DNA of 64,000 nt from Methylobacterium isbiliense (lineage in GTDB: Bacteria; Pseudomonadota; Alphaproteobacteria; Rhizobiales; Beijerinckiaceae): the NCBI RefSeq assembly GCF_022179325.1, contig NZ_BPQQ01000043.1, forward strand, positions 20,285 through 84,284, given 5' to 3'. The notes beneath the pieces were generated by a model. The model did no database searches and was not told the DNA's origin. It worked only from the letters and a program-made list of their open reading frames with translations. Shown piece by piece: positions 18,281-27,276 of the stretch (positions are counted from its first letter, which is position 1; every line of letters starts with the position of its first letter). The translations under genes were made by a program, and so were the position numbers.

Positions 18281-20389
18281 TCAGAACGCGCCCCGCACGC
18301 CTGCGAACACGCTGCGGCCCGTGCCCGGGTAGAACGACACCGGCCCCGCCGGGCCGAGCGCCGCTGCGTTCACCACCACGGCGATGTCGGAGATGGTGCG
18401 CTTGTCCGTGAGGTTGCGGGCATCCACGAACAGCGTGACGCCGGGGGCCAGATCGAGGGCGGCCTGGACGCCGAGCAGCGCGTAGCCTGGCACCCGCTGG
18501 GTGTTGGCGTGATCGGAGAACGGGCCGAGCGGGACCCAGTCGAGGGCGGGCGCGAGGGAGAAGCCCGGCCGCGTATAGGCCAGCACCGTGCGCAGCACGT
18601 CCGGCGGGATCCCGGCGATCCGGTTGTTGCCGAAGACCGGGTCGGCCACGAAGCGGAAGTCGTTGTGGGTCCAGATCTGCGTCAGCGTCAGCGCGTCTCC
18701 GCCCGCGATCAGGCCGCGGGCGAGGTCGAGGCTCGCCGCCGCCTCGACGCCCTGGTGGCGGGTGCGGGGCGCGTTGAAGGTCGCGGCCGGGATGCCGAGG
18801 CCCGCATTTGGATTGAAGTTGATCAGTTCGTCGCGCAGGTCCGCCCGGTAGAGCGTGAGGTCGAGCGCGAGGTCGCCGATCCGCCCGCGGGCGCCGGCCT
18901 CCACCGTCCAGGCCCGCTGGGCGCGCAGCGGCACGAAGGTGCTGCCGGCGAGGTTCTGCTGCACGAGGTCGGAGAAATCCGGCACGTCCGCCGAGCGGGT
19001 GACGTCGCCGAAGACCTGCAGGTCGGGCCGCACCTGCCAGAGCAGGCCGAGCTTCGGGTTCAAGCCCTCGTAGGTGCGGTTGGCGAACTGTGCCGCCGGG
19101 TTGAGGGGCAGGCCGCCCTTGTCGCTGTAGGTGCGGTTGGCCGAGAAGAGCTTGGCGCCGGTCATCAGCGCCACGTCGGGCAGGAACCAGAAGCGGTTCT
19201 CGCCGTACGCCTCGTAGTTCGATGCGCTCTGGAGCGTGTTGCGGGTCTGTGCGCCGCGAGAGCCCGCCACGTTGAGGAACTGCAGGGCTGAGTTCTGGCC
19301 CGCGAAGGCCCGCAGGCCGAGCAGCGTCTCGTTGCGGAATCCCCCCACCTCGAAGGTGCCGGCCCAGTGGGGCGAGACGCCGTAGGTCCAGCCGTCCTGA
19401 TCGATGACCTGGAAGATCGGGTGGTAGAGCGACTTGTGGATGGCCCAGCTGTCGATGTCGAGCTTGCCGACGTCGAGCAGGAACGAGGTCCGGTTGGCGA
19501 TCCGCTCGGTCTCGACCTTGCGGGACTGGTTGCCGCTGACCGCCGCCGGGTTGGCCCGGGTCGGATCGGTCAGGGCCTGGCGGAGGGTCAGGGCCCCGGG
19601 CAGCTTCTGGTCGGTGAGGTAGAGGCCGGTATAGAAGCGCGTCTCGACGCCCGGCGCCAGCACGTAGCCGAGATTGGCGTTGAAATTCTGGGTGCGCTGG
19701 GTGTCGTGGATGCGGTAGCCGTCGGAGTTGGTGATCGTGCCGTTGACCAGCAGATCGGCCGGGCCGGCGATGCGCGAGACCTGGACGTTCTCGCGGATAG
19801 TGTTGAAGCTGCCGCCGTCGATGCGCAGGATGGTGGGCGCGAAGGCCGTGTGGGCGGTCGGGGTGACGAAGTTGATCGCGCCGCCCAGCGTCGTGGCCCC
19901 GAAGCTGAGGGCGTTGCCGCCCTTGTAGACCTCGACCGCACGCAGGGCGAGCGGATCGACCTGATAGAAGTCGCCGCTGCCGTCCGCGAGGTTGAGGGGG
20001 ATGCCGTCCTGGAGCAGTTCGAGGCCCCGCAGGTGGAAGCCGCGGGCGATGCCCGAGCCGCGCACCGAGAGGCGCAGTTCCTGGCCGTAGCGCTCCTGCA
20101 CGTACACGCCCGGCACGTCCTTGAGCACGTCGCGCAGGGTGTTGGCGTAGCGGTTCTGGATCGCCTCGGCATCCACGAAGGCGACCGAGCCGACCGTGCG
20201 CTCGAGGGTCCGGCGCAGTTCGGGAACGGAGGGCGCGGTCAGGGAGCCGCCGGTTCCGGCGACGTCGATCTGGGGCAGCGCGAGGATGTCGGGGCTCTGG
20301 GCGCAGGCAGGCGCGAGGCTTGCCGCGAGCAGCAGGCCCGCGGCGAGCCTGCTGCGCGCGAGCCCGGCGGGGAAGGGTGGACGGGGCAT
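18281..20389 (-). CDS. TonB-dependent outer-membrane receptor, probably for copper
   Basis: A 702-residue receptor with a signal peptide (SRLAAGLLLAASLAPACAQ). The TonB box region contains LPQIDVAGT. The plug domain carries TLRDVLKDVPGVYVQER, LRLSVRGSGIARGFHLRG and the VEVYKGGNALSFGATTLGGA motif. The 22-strand barrel ends in an aromatic residue (VRGAF). The start at 20389 gives a good signal peptide; the frame is open further upstream. It lies between a YcnI-PCuAC fusion and a His-rich secreted peptide on the same strand, so copper is the likely ligand. A siderophore or a lanthanide chelate, known ligands of related methylotroph receptors, cannot be excluded from sequence alone. Confidence 0.88.
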   Translation of the reverse strand: MPRPPFPAGLARSRLAAGLLLAASLAPACAQSPDILALPQIDVAGTGGSLTAPSVPELRRTLERTVGSVAFVDAEAIQNRYANTLRDVLKDVPGVYVQERYGQELRLSVRGSGIARGFHLRGLELLQDGIPLNLADGSGDFYQVDPLALRAVEVYKGGNALSFGATTLGGAINFVTPTAHTAFAPTILRIDGGSFNTIRENVQVSRIAGPADLLVNGTITNSDGYRIHDTQRTQNFNANLGYVLAPGVETRFYTGLYLTDQKLPGALTLRQALTDPTRANPAAVSGNQSRKVETERIANRTSFLLDVGKLDIDSWAIHKSLYHPIFQVIDQDGWTYGVSPHWAGTFEVGGFRNETLLGLRAFAGQNSALQFLNVAGSRGAQTRNTLQSASNYEAYGENRFWFLPDVALMTGAKLFSANRTYSDKGGLPLNPAAQFANRTYEGLNPKLGLLWQVRPDLQVFGDVTRSADVPDFSDLVQQNLAGSTFVPLRAQRAWTVEAGARGRIGDLALDLTLYRADLRDELINFNPNAGLGIPAATFNAPRTRHQGVEAAASLDLARGLIAGGDALTLTQIWTHNDFRFVADPVFGNNRIAGIPPDVLRTVLAYTRPGFSLAPALDWVPLGPFSDHANTQRVPGYALLGVQAALDLAPGVTLFVDARNLTDKRTISDIAVVVNAAALGPAGPVSFYPGTGRSVFAGVRGAF

Positions 20390-20400
20390 GGCGGCGCCTC

Positions 20401-20428
20401 CTGCTCCGCGGCGCGGCCGGCGGAGCAG
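20401..20428. repeat. Hairpin in the leader of the TonB receptor gene
   Basis: CTGCTCCGC at 20401-20409 pairs with GCGGAGCAG at 20420-20428, a perfect 9-bp stem just before the start codon at 20389 when read on the minus strand. It may affect translation of the receptor. No known riboswitch consensus was recognised in this 196-base gap. Confidence 0.4.
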
Positions 20429-20585
20429 CGGTTGATGACGCGGGGAGCGCGGGGCTCCTCGGCCGGACGGGCGTGCGACCTCACGCCTCGTCTCCCCGGC
20501 CAGCGCCCCGCCGAGCGAACTCGCGCAGCCCCGCCTCTCCGGTGCGGACGAGGCGAGGCTGCGTACGCCTTGCGGGCGGCGGGCC

Positions 20586-21584
20586 TCAGTGGTGGTGGTG
20601 TTCGTCGGCCGCGGCCGCGGGCGCCCCGCCCGGTGCCGCCGCTCCGATCGGCGCGACGGGGAAGCGCACCGGCACGGTGCCGGCCCGTTCGAAGGTGAGC
20701 GTCCCCTCGATCGTCTCACCCGCCTTCACCGGCCCCTTCAGGTCGAGGAACATCAGGTGATAGCCGCCGGGCTTGAGTTCGACGGTCTCGCCGGGCTTGA
20801 TCGTCAGCCCGGACTCCAGCGGGGCCATGCGCATCACGCCGCCCGTGTTGGACATCTCGTGCACCTCGGCCCGGCCCGCGAGCGGGATCGCGGCGCCGAC
20901 GAGCCGGTCGGGCGCGCTGCCGCCGTTGGTGATGCGCAGATACCCGCCCGCCACCTTGGCGCCGCCCGGCGTGGCGCGCATCCAGGGCTGGACGATGGAG
21001 AGGTCGCCCGCCTTGACGGCCGCGGCGGGCGCGGCAGAGGCGGCCGGTGCGGCCTTGGCGGCGGCGGCAATCCGCACGCCCGGCGCCGGGGATTTCAGGC
21101 TCCGCGCACTCTGCCCGGCCGCCGGGATCTCGCTCCAGGCGTGGCTTCCTGCCGTGCAGTCCTGGCGCACCGGGAAATAGACCGTCTGGCCCGGCGCGAA
21201 GGCGTCCGTGATCCGGGCCTGGAACACGAACTCGTCGAACTGGTCGTCGGGCAGGCTGCCGCCGCTCCAGCTGATCTCCTTCACGCCCTCGCTCACCTCG
21301 CCGTGGTAGTGCGGGTAGGCGCGGGCATAGGGTCCCTTGACGGTCGAGAGGGTCCAGCCGGGCTTCGGCATCGGCTTGGCGGCGATCACGCCCTCCGGCA
21401 CCGTCACGGTGACGCGGGTGGTGGGCTGGCCCTGGCAGCCGTGGCCGATCTGCAGGACGGCGCGGTAGGACTGGTTCGGGCTCGCCTCGCCGCGCTCCAG
21501 CACGGCATGCGCGAGGGCCGGGGACGGGATGACGGGGGACGAGAGGGCGGCGGCGCAGAGGGCGCCCGTGAGGAGAGAACGCAT
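20586..21584 (-). CDS. YcnI (DUF1775) - PCu(A)C copper chaperone fusion, secreted
   Basis: A 332-residue two-domain periplasmic protein. After a signal peptide (LLTGALCAAALSSPVIPSPALA), the mature N-terminus begins with the HAVLE histidine of YcnI proteins. That His and a Trp in the WSGGSLPDDQFDEF segment are the known copper ligands of the family. An Ala-rich linker near residues 170-200 leads to a PCu(A)C domain, whose H-x-M...M...H-x-M copper site appears as HEMSNTGGVMRM and GYHLMF. The protein ends in four histidines. These two domains are usually separate proteins; the fusion likely passes Cu between sites or supplies cytochrome oxidase assembly. It is transcribed after the DUF2946 gene and before the TonB receptor. 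Confidence 0.93.
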   Translation of the reverse strand: MRSLLTGALCAAALSSPVIPSPALAHAVLERGEASPNQSYRAVLQIGHGCQGQPTTRVTVTVPEGVIAAKPMPKPGWTLSTVKGPYARAYPHYHGEVSEGVKEISWSGGSLPDDQFDEFVFQARITDAFAPGQTVYFPVRQDCTAGSHAWSEIPAAGQSARSLKSPAPGVRIAAAAKAAPAASAAPAAAVKAGDLSIVQPWMRATPGGAKVAGGYLRITNGGSAPDRLVGAAIPLAGRAEVHEMSNTGGVMRMAPLESGLTIKPGETVELKPGGYHLMFLDLKGPVKAGETIEGTLTFERAGTVPVRFPVAPIGAAAPGGAPAAAADEHHHH

Positions 21585-21645
21585 GGGTTCGGGTCCGTTT
21601 GCGTGAGGGCACGGGTGGAGGCGGCCCGGACGGGCCGCACGGCGC

Positions 21646-22005
21646 TCAGGCGAACGGGGGACCTCGGGCGGTGGCGGCGCGCTGCGGCGGGCCGCGGGCC
21701 GGCAGGCCCGGGTGCCGCTGCCACAGGACGCGCAGCACGGGCCGGGCGGGCCACGCCGCCTCGGCGGCGGGCGCGGGCAGAAGCGGCAGGGCAGGGCAGC
21801 AGACGGTGCAGCACGGATGCGCCGCGTGCGGGGCGGGCGCCTCCTCGCCCGGGAGGTGGGTGGCGCAGATGAGGCCGGCCGCCGCCGCGGCAGGGACCGG
21901 GCTCAGGCCGGCCAGGAAGGCCTGGAGCACGAGCCCGTAGAGCGCGAGCAGGGCCGCGAGCGCGCGCAGGCGCCCCGACCGCTTCCGATGCCGCTCCGTG
22001 CTCAT
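21646..22005 (-). CDS. DUF2946-like small membrane protein with Cys/His cluster
   Basis: A 119-residue protein starting at ATG 22005. A hydrophobic segment at residues about 13-38 acts as signal or anchor. The following part has HLPGEEAPAPHAAHPCCTVCC, the Cys/His arrangement seen in DUF2946 proteins, which are usually found with copper genes. The C-terminal 50 residues are Pro/Arg-rich. It is the first gene of the minus-strand cluster that continues with the YcnI-PCuAC fusion (61-base gap) and the TonB receptor. A metal-binding role is inferred from the residues and the neighbours; no biochemical role is established for the family. Confidence 0.75.
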   Translation of the reverse strand: MSTERHRKRSGRLRALAALLALYGLVLQAFLAGLSPVPAAAAAGLICATHLPGEEAPAPHAAHPCCTVCCPALPLLPAPAAEAAWPARPVLRVLWQRHPGLPARGPPQRAATARGPPFA

Positions 22006-22336
22006 GGCGGGTTCGTTACCGCAAACGGCCCTCGTTCCGCCACGGTCGCGGCGGTCGCAGGCGGGGGCGAATCGCGACCGCGCCGGCGATTGTTGCCGAG
22101 GGGCCGCAGTCCACACCTATCCAGAGGCTCACGGCAGCGCTTGCCCGCCCCGCCACATTCTGGCCCGCTCCTCATGGGTTCTTAACGGCACTTCGACACG
22201 GTCGCGGCAGGAACGCCGGCCGGCCCCTCCGAACCGGCACCATGCCCGCGACCCTCATCCTTCCCCGGGGATCCTGCTTCCCCACGGATCCCGCCTTCCC
22301 CAAGGTTCACGCCTAAGGATCACGAGCTTGCCTCCC
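22006..22336. other. Divergent intergenic region between copper cluster and L,D-transpeptidase
   Basis: These 331 bases hold the promoters of two divergent units. Near 22258-22308 there are three imperfect 17-base direct repeats with the shared core CTTCCCC, spaced one and a half to two turns apart. No RNA gene or coding region was recognised. Confidence 0.45.
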
Positions 22337-23614
22337 ATGCTGACACGCGCTTCCCTCCGCGGTTCGCTCGGCCTGGCGCTGCTGGCCGCCGCCCTCCCGG
22401 CCGCGGCCGAGGAGCGCGGCCTGCCCCAGGCCGAATGGGCGCAGAACTACGACTCCGCCTCGACGATGCGGGTCCAGCGCTCGAACACGCCGATCCTCTC
22501 GCCCCAGACCCTGGCCGCCACCGAGCAGATGCTCGAGCGCTACCGCGACATCGTGACCCGCGGCGGCTGGCAGCCCGTCTCGGGCGCCGAGCGCCTGCGC
22601 GTCGGCACCAAGAGCCCCGTGGTCGCGGCCCTGCGCCAGCGCCTGATCGTCTCGGGCGACCTCGACCCGGCCGCCGGCTCCTCGCCGGTCTACGATTCCT
22701 ACGTCGAGGCGGCGGTGCGCCGCTTCCAGGCCCGGCACGGCCTCAACCAGACCGGGTCGATGAACATCACGACCGTTCAGGCCATGAACGTGCCGGCCGA
22801 CGTGCGGCTGCGCCAGCTCGAACTCAACGCGGTGCGGCTGCGCTCCTATTCGGGCAACCTCGGGGCGCGCTACGTCATCGTCAACATCCCGGCGGCTCTC
22901 GTCGAGACGGTGGAGGGCGACCACGTCGCCACCCGTCACGCCGCCGGCGTCGGCAAGATCGACCGGCAGTCGCCGGTGATGAACGCCAAGATCCAGGAGG
23001 TGAACTTCAACCCCTACTGGACCGTGCCGGCCTCGATCATCAAGAAGGACCTGATCCCGAAGATGCAGAAGGAGCCGTCGTACCTGACGGACAACAAGAT
23101 CCGTATCTTCGACGGCGAGCGCGAGATCCCGCCCTCCCAGGTCAACTGGCGCTCCGACGAGGCGACCCGCTACCGCTTCCGCCAGGATCCGGGCGTCGAC
23201 CTCAACTCGATGGGCTTCGTGCGGATCAACATCCCTAACCCGCACGGCGTGTACATGCACGACACGCCCGCCAAGGGCATCTTCGGCGACGATTTCCGCT
23301 TCGTGTCGTCGGGCTGCGTGCGCGTGCAGAACGTGCGCGACTACGTTGCCTGGATCCTCCAGGGCACCCCGAACGGCAACCCGGACACGATCGAGGCGAT
23401 CATCCAGGGCGGCCAGCGCGTCGACGCCCGCCCGGTGGCGCCGATCCCGGTCTACTGGACCTACATCACCGCGTGGTCCACGCCGGACGGCCTCGTGCAG
23501 TTCCGCGACGACATCTACAAGCGCGACGGCGTCGGCGCCCCCACGGCCGCGATGACCGCCGCCGCGCAGGGTCCGCGCAACTTCAACCCCGACGAGGACG
23601 ATCAGACCAACTGA
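22337..23614 (+). CDS. L,D-transpeptidase of the YcbB/LdtD type
   Basis: A 425-residue periplasmic enzyme with a signal peptide (SLGLALLAAALPAAAEE). A peptidoglycan-binding domain near residues 95-155 contains YVEAAVRRFQARHGLNQTG. The YkuD catalytic domain near 175-345 carries the signature HGVYMHDTPAKGIF followed by FRFVSSGCVRVQN, with the catalytic Cys. Such enzymes make 3-3 cross-links, which are important in polar-growing Rhizobiales. The tail of about 70 residues is polar and ends in acidic residues. The ATG at 22337 is used; a TTG nine bases earlier is in frame and possible. A strong hairpin follows the stop. Confidence 0.93.
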   Translation: MLTRASLRGSLGLALLAAALPAAAEERGLPQAEWAQNYDSASTMRVQRSNTPILSPQTLAATEQMLERYRDIVTRGGWQPVSGAERLRVGTKSPVVAALRQRLIVSGDLDPAAGSSPVYDSYVEAAVRRFQARHGLNQTGSMNITTVQAMNVPADVRLRQLELNAVRLRSYSGNLGARYVIVNIPAALVETVEGDHVATRHAAGVGKIDRQSPVMNAKIQEVNFNPYWTVPASIIKKDLIPKMQKEPSYLTDNKIRIFDGEREIPPSQVNWRSDEATRYRFRQDPGVDLNSMGFVRINIPNPHGVYMHDTPAKGIFGDDFRFVSSGCVRVQNVRDYVAWILQGTPNGNPDTIEAIIQGGQRVDARPVAPIPVYWTYITAWSTPDGLVQFRDDIYKRDGVGAPTAAMTAAAQGPRNFNPDEDDQTN

Positions 23615-23642
23615 TCGCGCGTTCTCCTCGACCCTGTCGGAC

Positions 23643-23667
23643 ACGGCCCGGGCGAACCCCGGGCCGT
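23643..23667 (+). terminator. Hairpin terminator after the L,D-transpeptidase gene
   Basis: ACGGCCCGGG at 23643-23652 pairs perfectly with 23658-23667 across a 5-base loop, followed by TTCCCATTT. It is a GC-rich stem with a weak T tract. Confidence 0.65.
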
Positions 23668-23690
23668 TCCCATTTCGGCGATCCGATCCC

Positions 23691-23912
23691 ATGCCCGATG
23701 ACCCGTCCCCGCCCGCTCCCCGCCTCGACGAGGTCGAGATCCGCCTCACGCATCAGGAGCGCACGATCGAGGACCTCAGCCGCACCGTCGCCGAGCAATG
23801 GGCGCGCATCGACCTGCTGACCCGGCAGGTCGCCGGCCTGAGCGAGCGCCTGCGCGAGATGGTAGAGCGCCCGGTCTCGGCCGCGCCCGAGCCGCCTCCG
23901 CCGCATTACTGA
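23691..23912 (+). CDS. slyX: SlyX family protein
   Basis: A 73-residue protein made mostly of one amphipathic coiled-coil helix (VEIRLTHQERTIEDLSRTV) with a Pro-rich tail ending PPPPHY, the typical SlyX ending. The length is normal. The cellular role of SlyX is not established in this group. It sits between the terminator of the transpeptidase gene and the glyA leader. Confidence 0.88.
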   Translation: MPDDPSPPAPRLDEVEIRLTHQERTIEDLSRTVAEQWARIDLLTRQVAGLSERLREMVERPVSAAPEPPPPHY

Positions 23913-23924
23913 TCAAGGCCGCGC

Positions 23925-23998
23925 AAGTTTTTCTGCAGGGGCATTAAGTTTTTCTGTTCGCTCGCTTCCTTGACTTAAAACGGGTTGAGCAGGTACCA
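23925..23998 (+). promoter_or_regulatory. Direct-repeat pair and promoter upstream of glyA
   Basis: AAGTTTTTCTG occurs twice, at 23925-23935 and 23946-23956, exactly 21 bases apart, so on the same face of the helix. A TTGACT -35-like element follows at 23970-23975, with a weak -10 near 23993. This is a typical layout for an activator-dependent promoter. In methylotrophs glyA is controlled by the LysR-type regulator QscR, which makes it a candidate; that link is inference. Confidence 0.55.
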
Positions 23999-24195
23999 CG
24001 GTCGTCACGTTTCGGGCGCCCGCCGATCCGGCTCGTTCGCACCGCCACTCTCCCGCGCACCAGGACCTCGTCCAGAGCGGCGAGGCGGCTCGCCGCGTTG
24101 GCCGGTGTTCCGGCCGCGTGTACAAGCCGGCCGGCGGAAGGCCTGACCGACAACAAGCCGTCCGTGGGGCGAAACTCTCAACCGTCGAGGTCAAC

Positions 24196-25497
24196 ATGAG
24201 CGCGGGCACCGCCAATTCTTCCCTGTCGAACTCGTTCTTCTCGGCCTCGCTGGCCGACGTCGATCCCGAACTCGCCCGCGCGGTCGATCAGGAGCTGGGC
24301 CGGCAGCAACACGAGATCGAGCTGATCGCCTCCGAGAACATCGTATCGCGGGCGGTGCTGGAGGCGCAGGGCTCGGTTCTCACCAACAAGTACGCGGAAG
24401 GCTATCCGGGCCGCCGCTACTACGGCGGCTGCGAGTTCGTGGACGTGGCCGAGAACCTCGCCATCGACCGCGCCAAGCGCCTGTTCGGCTGCGCCTTCGC
24501 CAACGTGCAGCCGAATTCCGGCTCGCAGGCGAACCAGGCCGTGTTCATGGCCACGATGCAGCCCGGCGACACCTTCCTGGGTCTCGACCTCGCGGCGGGC
24601 GGCCACCTCACACACGGCGCGCCCCCGAACGTCTCGGGCAAGTGGTTCAAGCCGGTCTCCTACACGGTGCGGCGCGAGGACCAGCGCATCGACATGGAGC
24701 AGGTCGCCAAGCTCGCCGAGGAGCACAAGCCGAAGGTCATCATCGCGGGCGGCTCGGGCTATCCCCGGCACTGGGACTTCGCGAAGTTCCGCGAGATCGC
24801 TGACAGCGTCGGCGCCGTGTTCTTCGTCGACATGGCCCACTTCGCCGGCCTCGTCGCGGGCGGCGTGCACCCCTCGCCCTTCCCGCACGCCCACGTGGTC
24901 ACCACGACCACCCACAAGACCCTGCGCGGCCCGCGCGGCGGCATGATCCTGACGAACGACGAGGCGCTGGCCAAGAAGTTCAACTCGGCCGTGTTCCCCG
25001 GCCTGCAGGGCGGTCCGCTGATGCACGTCATCGCCGGCAAGGCGGTGGCCTTCGGCGAGGCGCTCAAGCCCGAGTTCAAGCTCTACTCCAAGCAGGTGGT
25101 GGAGAACGCCCGCGCGCTCGCCGACACGATCATCTCGGGCGGCTTCGACATCACCACCGGCGGCACCGACAACCACCTGATGCTGGTGGACCTGCGCGCC
25201 AAGAGCGTGACCGGCAAGGCCGCCGAGGCCGCCCTGTCGCGGGCCGGCATCACCTGCAACAAGAACGGCGTGCCGTTCGACCCGCAGAAGCCCACCATCA
25301 CCTCCGGCATCCGCCTGGGCACTCCGGCCGCCACCTCCCGCGGCTTCGGCGTGGCCGAATTCAAGAAGGTGGGCGAACTCATCGTCACGGTGCTCGACGG
25401 CGTCGCCCGCAACGGCGAGGCGGGCGACCCGGCCGCCGAGGAGAAGGTCGGGCAGGAGGTCCGCGCGCTGACCGACCGCTTCCCCATCTACGGCTGA
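24196..25497 (+). CDS. glyA: Serine hydroxymethyltransferase GlyA
   Basis: A 433-residue PLP enzyme that interconverts serine and glycine with transfer of a one-carbon unit to tetrahydrofolate. In methylotrophic Alphaproteobacteria it is the entry step of the serine cycle. Motifs include [67 protein letters not shown] and [14 protein letters not shown] with the PLP lysine. The start MSAGTANSS at 24196 is chosen; the frame is open further upstream, but the extension lacks family sequence and overlaps the leader. The transcript has a leader of about 190 bases. A 13-bp terminator stem follows. Confidence 0.97.
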   Translation: MSAGTANSSLSNSFFSASLADVDPELARAVDQELGRQQHEIELIASENIVSRAVLEAQGSVLTNKYAEGYPGRRYYGGCEFVDVAENLAIDRAKRLFGCAFANVQPNSGSQANQAVFMATMQPGDTFLGLDLAAGGHLTHGAPPNVSGKWFKPVSYTVRREDQRIDMEQVAKLAEEHKPKVIIAGGSGYPRHWDFAKFREIADSVGAVFFVDMAHFAGLVAGGVHPSPFPHAHVVTTTTHKTLRGPRGGMILTNDEALAKKFNSAVFPGLQGGPLMHVIAGKAVAFGEALKPEFKLYSKQVVENARALADTIISGGFDITTGGTDNHLMLVDLRAKSVTGKAAEAALSRAGITCNKNGVPFDPQKPTITSGIRLGTPAATSRGFGVAEFKKVGELIVTVLDGVARNGEAGDPAAEEKVGQEVRALTDRFPIYG

Positions 25498-25515
25498 TCG
25501 ATTACACGCCTTGGG

Positions 25516-25547
25516 ACGGCCGGGCTCGTGCGAGCGAGCCCGGCCGT
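25516..25547 (+). terminator. Terminator after glyA
   Basis: ACGGCCGGGCTCG at 25516-25528 pairs perfectly with 25535-25547, with a 6-base loop, followed by TCCCGTTT. Confidence 0.7.
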
Positions 25548-25610
25548 TCCCGTTTAGATCGCGTGGCCGCCCGGGCGGGGGCGGGGCGCCTTGGAGAGGT
25601 TGGGCGGCCG

Positions 25611-26174
25611 ATGCGGTGCCCCTACTGCGGCGGCCTCGACACGCAGGTGAAGGATTCGCGGCCGAGCGACGATGCCTCGGCCATCCGGCGCCGCCGGATC
25701 TGCCCCGATTGCGGCGGCCGCTTCACCACCTTCGAGCGCGTGCAGCTGCGCGAACTCACTGTCGTGAAGCGGTCCGGCCGCAAGGTGCCGTTCGACCGCG
25801 ACAAGCTGCAGCGGTCGGTGGACGTGGCCCTGCGCAAGCGCCCGGTCGAGCCGGAGCGGGTCGAGCGGCTGGTGAGCGGCATCACCCGCCAGCTGGAGAG
25901 CGCGGGCGAGCCGGAGGTCACGAGCGAGGCCATCGGCGAACTCGTCATGGAGGGCCTGAAGGGCCTCGACGACGTCGCCTACGTGCGCTTCGCCTCGGTC
26001 TACAAGAATTTCCGCGAGGCCCGCGACTTCGAGGAGCTGCTCGGGCGCCTCAGCGCCGACCAGCAGGTCGGTGCCGACCAGCAGGTCGGTGCCGACCAGC
26101 AGGTCGGTGTTGACCAGCAGCAGGCGGGGGAGGGCGGGGAGGCGCCGGCGCGGCGCGCCCGGTCGCGGGCGTGA
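25611..26174 (+). CDS. nrdR: Transcriptional repressor NrdR with hexapeptide-repeat tail
   Basis: A 187-residue regulator of ribonucleotide reductase genes. The zinc ribbon is at the N-terminus (MRCPYC...[18 protein letters not shown]), followed by an ATP-cone domain ([16 protein letters not shown] to [14 protein letters not shown]), which senses ATP/dATP. NrdR is usually 150-160 residues. Here a tail of about 35 residues carries three perfect ADQQVG repeats plus a partial one, then a basic end. The stop TGA overlaps the GTG start of ribD, so the genes are translationally coupled. The nrdR-ribD-ribE order is common in Alphaproteobacteria. Confidence 0.95.
   Translation: MRCPYCGGLDTQVKDSRPSDDASAIRRRRICPDCGGRFTTFERVQLRELTVVKRSGRKVPFDRDKLQRSVDVALRKRPVEPERVERLVSGITRQLESAGEPEVTSEAIGELVMEGLKGLDDVAYVRFASVYKNFREARDFEELLGRLSADQQVGADQQVGADQQVGVDQQQAGEGGEAPARRARSRA
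26055..26122 (+). repeat. 18-bp tandem repeat inside nrdR
   Basis: Three identical 18-base units, 26055-26072, 26073-26090 and 26091-26108, are followed by a partial, diverged fourth (GTTGACCAGCAG). They encode ADQQVG units at the NrdR C-terminus and keep the reading frame; the copy number may vary between strains. Confidence 0.9.
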
Positions 26175-27274
26175 GCGCGCCCGACCCCGACCAGCGCTTC
26201 ATGCGGCTGGCGCTCGCCCTCGGGCGGCGCCATCTCGGGCGCACCTGGCCCAATCCCTCCGTCGGCGCGGTGATCGTCGCGGGGCCCCCGGGTGCCGAGC
26301 GCATCGTGGCGCAGGGTGTGACGCAGCCGGGAGGGCGCCCGCACGCGGAGCGCATCGCGCTGATGGAGGCGGGTCCGGCGGCGCGGGATGCCACCCTGTA
26401 CGTCACCCTCGAACCCTGCTCGCATCACGGCCGCACGGCGCCCTGCGCCGATGCGGTCGTCGCCGCCGGCATCGCCCGGGTGGTGAGCGCCATGGACGAC
26501 CCCGATCCGCGGGTCGCGGGGCGCGGCCATGCGCGGCTGCGGCAGGCGGGCGTGGCCGTCACGGTCGGCGTGCTCGGCGAGGAGGCCCGGCACGCGCATC
26601 GCGGCCACATCACCCGCGTGGTGGAGAGCCGCCCGGCCGTGCAGCTCAAGCTCGCGCGCACCCCGGACGGCTTCGCGGCCGGCGGGCCGGGCCGGCTCCT
26701 GATCACCGGCCCGCTCGCGAATGCGCGGATCCACCTCATGCGCGCGCATGCGGACGCGATCATGGTCGGCGTGGGCACGGTGCTGGCCGACGATCCGGCC
26801 CTGACGGTGCGCCTGGCCGGCCTCGAAGGCCGCTCACCCCTGCGCGTCGTGCTCGATTCGCAGCTGCGCACCCCCTCGTCGGCCCGCCTCCTGCAGGATC
26901 GGCGCGTACCGACGCTGATCCTCGCCGCCGCGGATGCGCCCGGCGCCGCCGCGCGGCGCTTGGCGGAGGCCGGCGCCGAGGTGCTGCGCGTGCCCGGCGC
27001 TGGGCGCCTCGCCCTGCCGGCGGCCCTCGGCCTGCTGGCGCGGCGCGGCCTCACCCGGATCTTCTGCGAGGGTGGGCCGACGCTGGCCGATGCGCTGGCG
27101 CGTGACGGCCTGATCGATGCCTGCCTCCTCATCACCGGGGCGCGGCCCCTCGGGGCGCCGGGCCTGCCGGCCGTCGGACCCGACCTTGCCGCCCTGATCG
27201 CCTCGGGCGGGCTGCGGCCCGCCGGCGAGGAGCGGGTCGGCCCGGACCTCTTCACGGCCTACGAGCGGAGCTGA
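26171..27274 (+). CDS. ribD: Bifunctional riboflavin biosynthesis deaminase/reductase RibD
   Basis: A 367-residue enzyme for steps two and three of riboflavin synthesis. The N-terminal deaminase domain has the zinc site HAERIAL and [12 protein letters not shown], and the early motif [14 protein letters not shown]. The C-terminal reductase domain, from about residue 155, has [29 protein letters not shown] and [13 protein letters not shown]. The start is GTG at 26171, overlapping the nrdR stop by the sequence GTGA. Two bases separate it from ribE. The length is normal. Confidence 0.96.
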   Translation: MSAPDPDQRFMRLALALGRRHLGRTWPNPSVGAVIVAGPPGAERIVAQGVTQPGGRPHAERIALMEAGPAARDATLYVTLEPCSHHGRTAPCADAVVAAGIARVVSAMDDPDPRVAGRGHARLRQAGVAVTVGVLGEEARHAHRGHITRVVESRPAVQLKLARTPDGFAAGGPGRLLITGPLANARIHLMRAHADAIMVGVGTVLADDPALTVRLAGLEGRSPLRVVLDSQLRTPSSARLLQDRRVPTLILAAADAPGAAARRLAEAGAEVLRVPGAGRLALPAALGLLARRGLTRIFCEGGPTLADALARDGLIDACLLITGARPLGAPGLPAVGPDLAALIASGGLRPAGEERVGPDLFTAYERS

Positions 27275-27276
27275 CC

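Noticed and set aside
20390-20585. A cobalamin riboswitch before the TonB receptor
   Set aside because: No B12-box-like or other conserved core was found; only a simple 9-bp hairpin is present.
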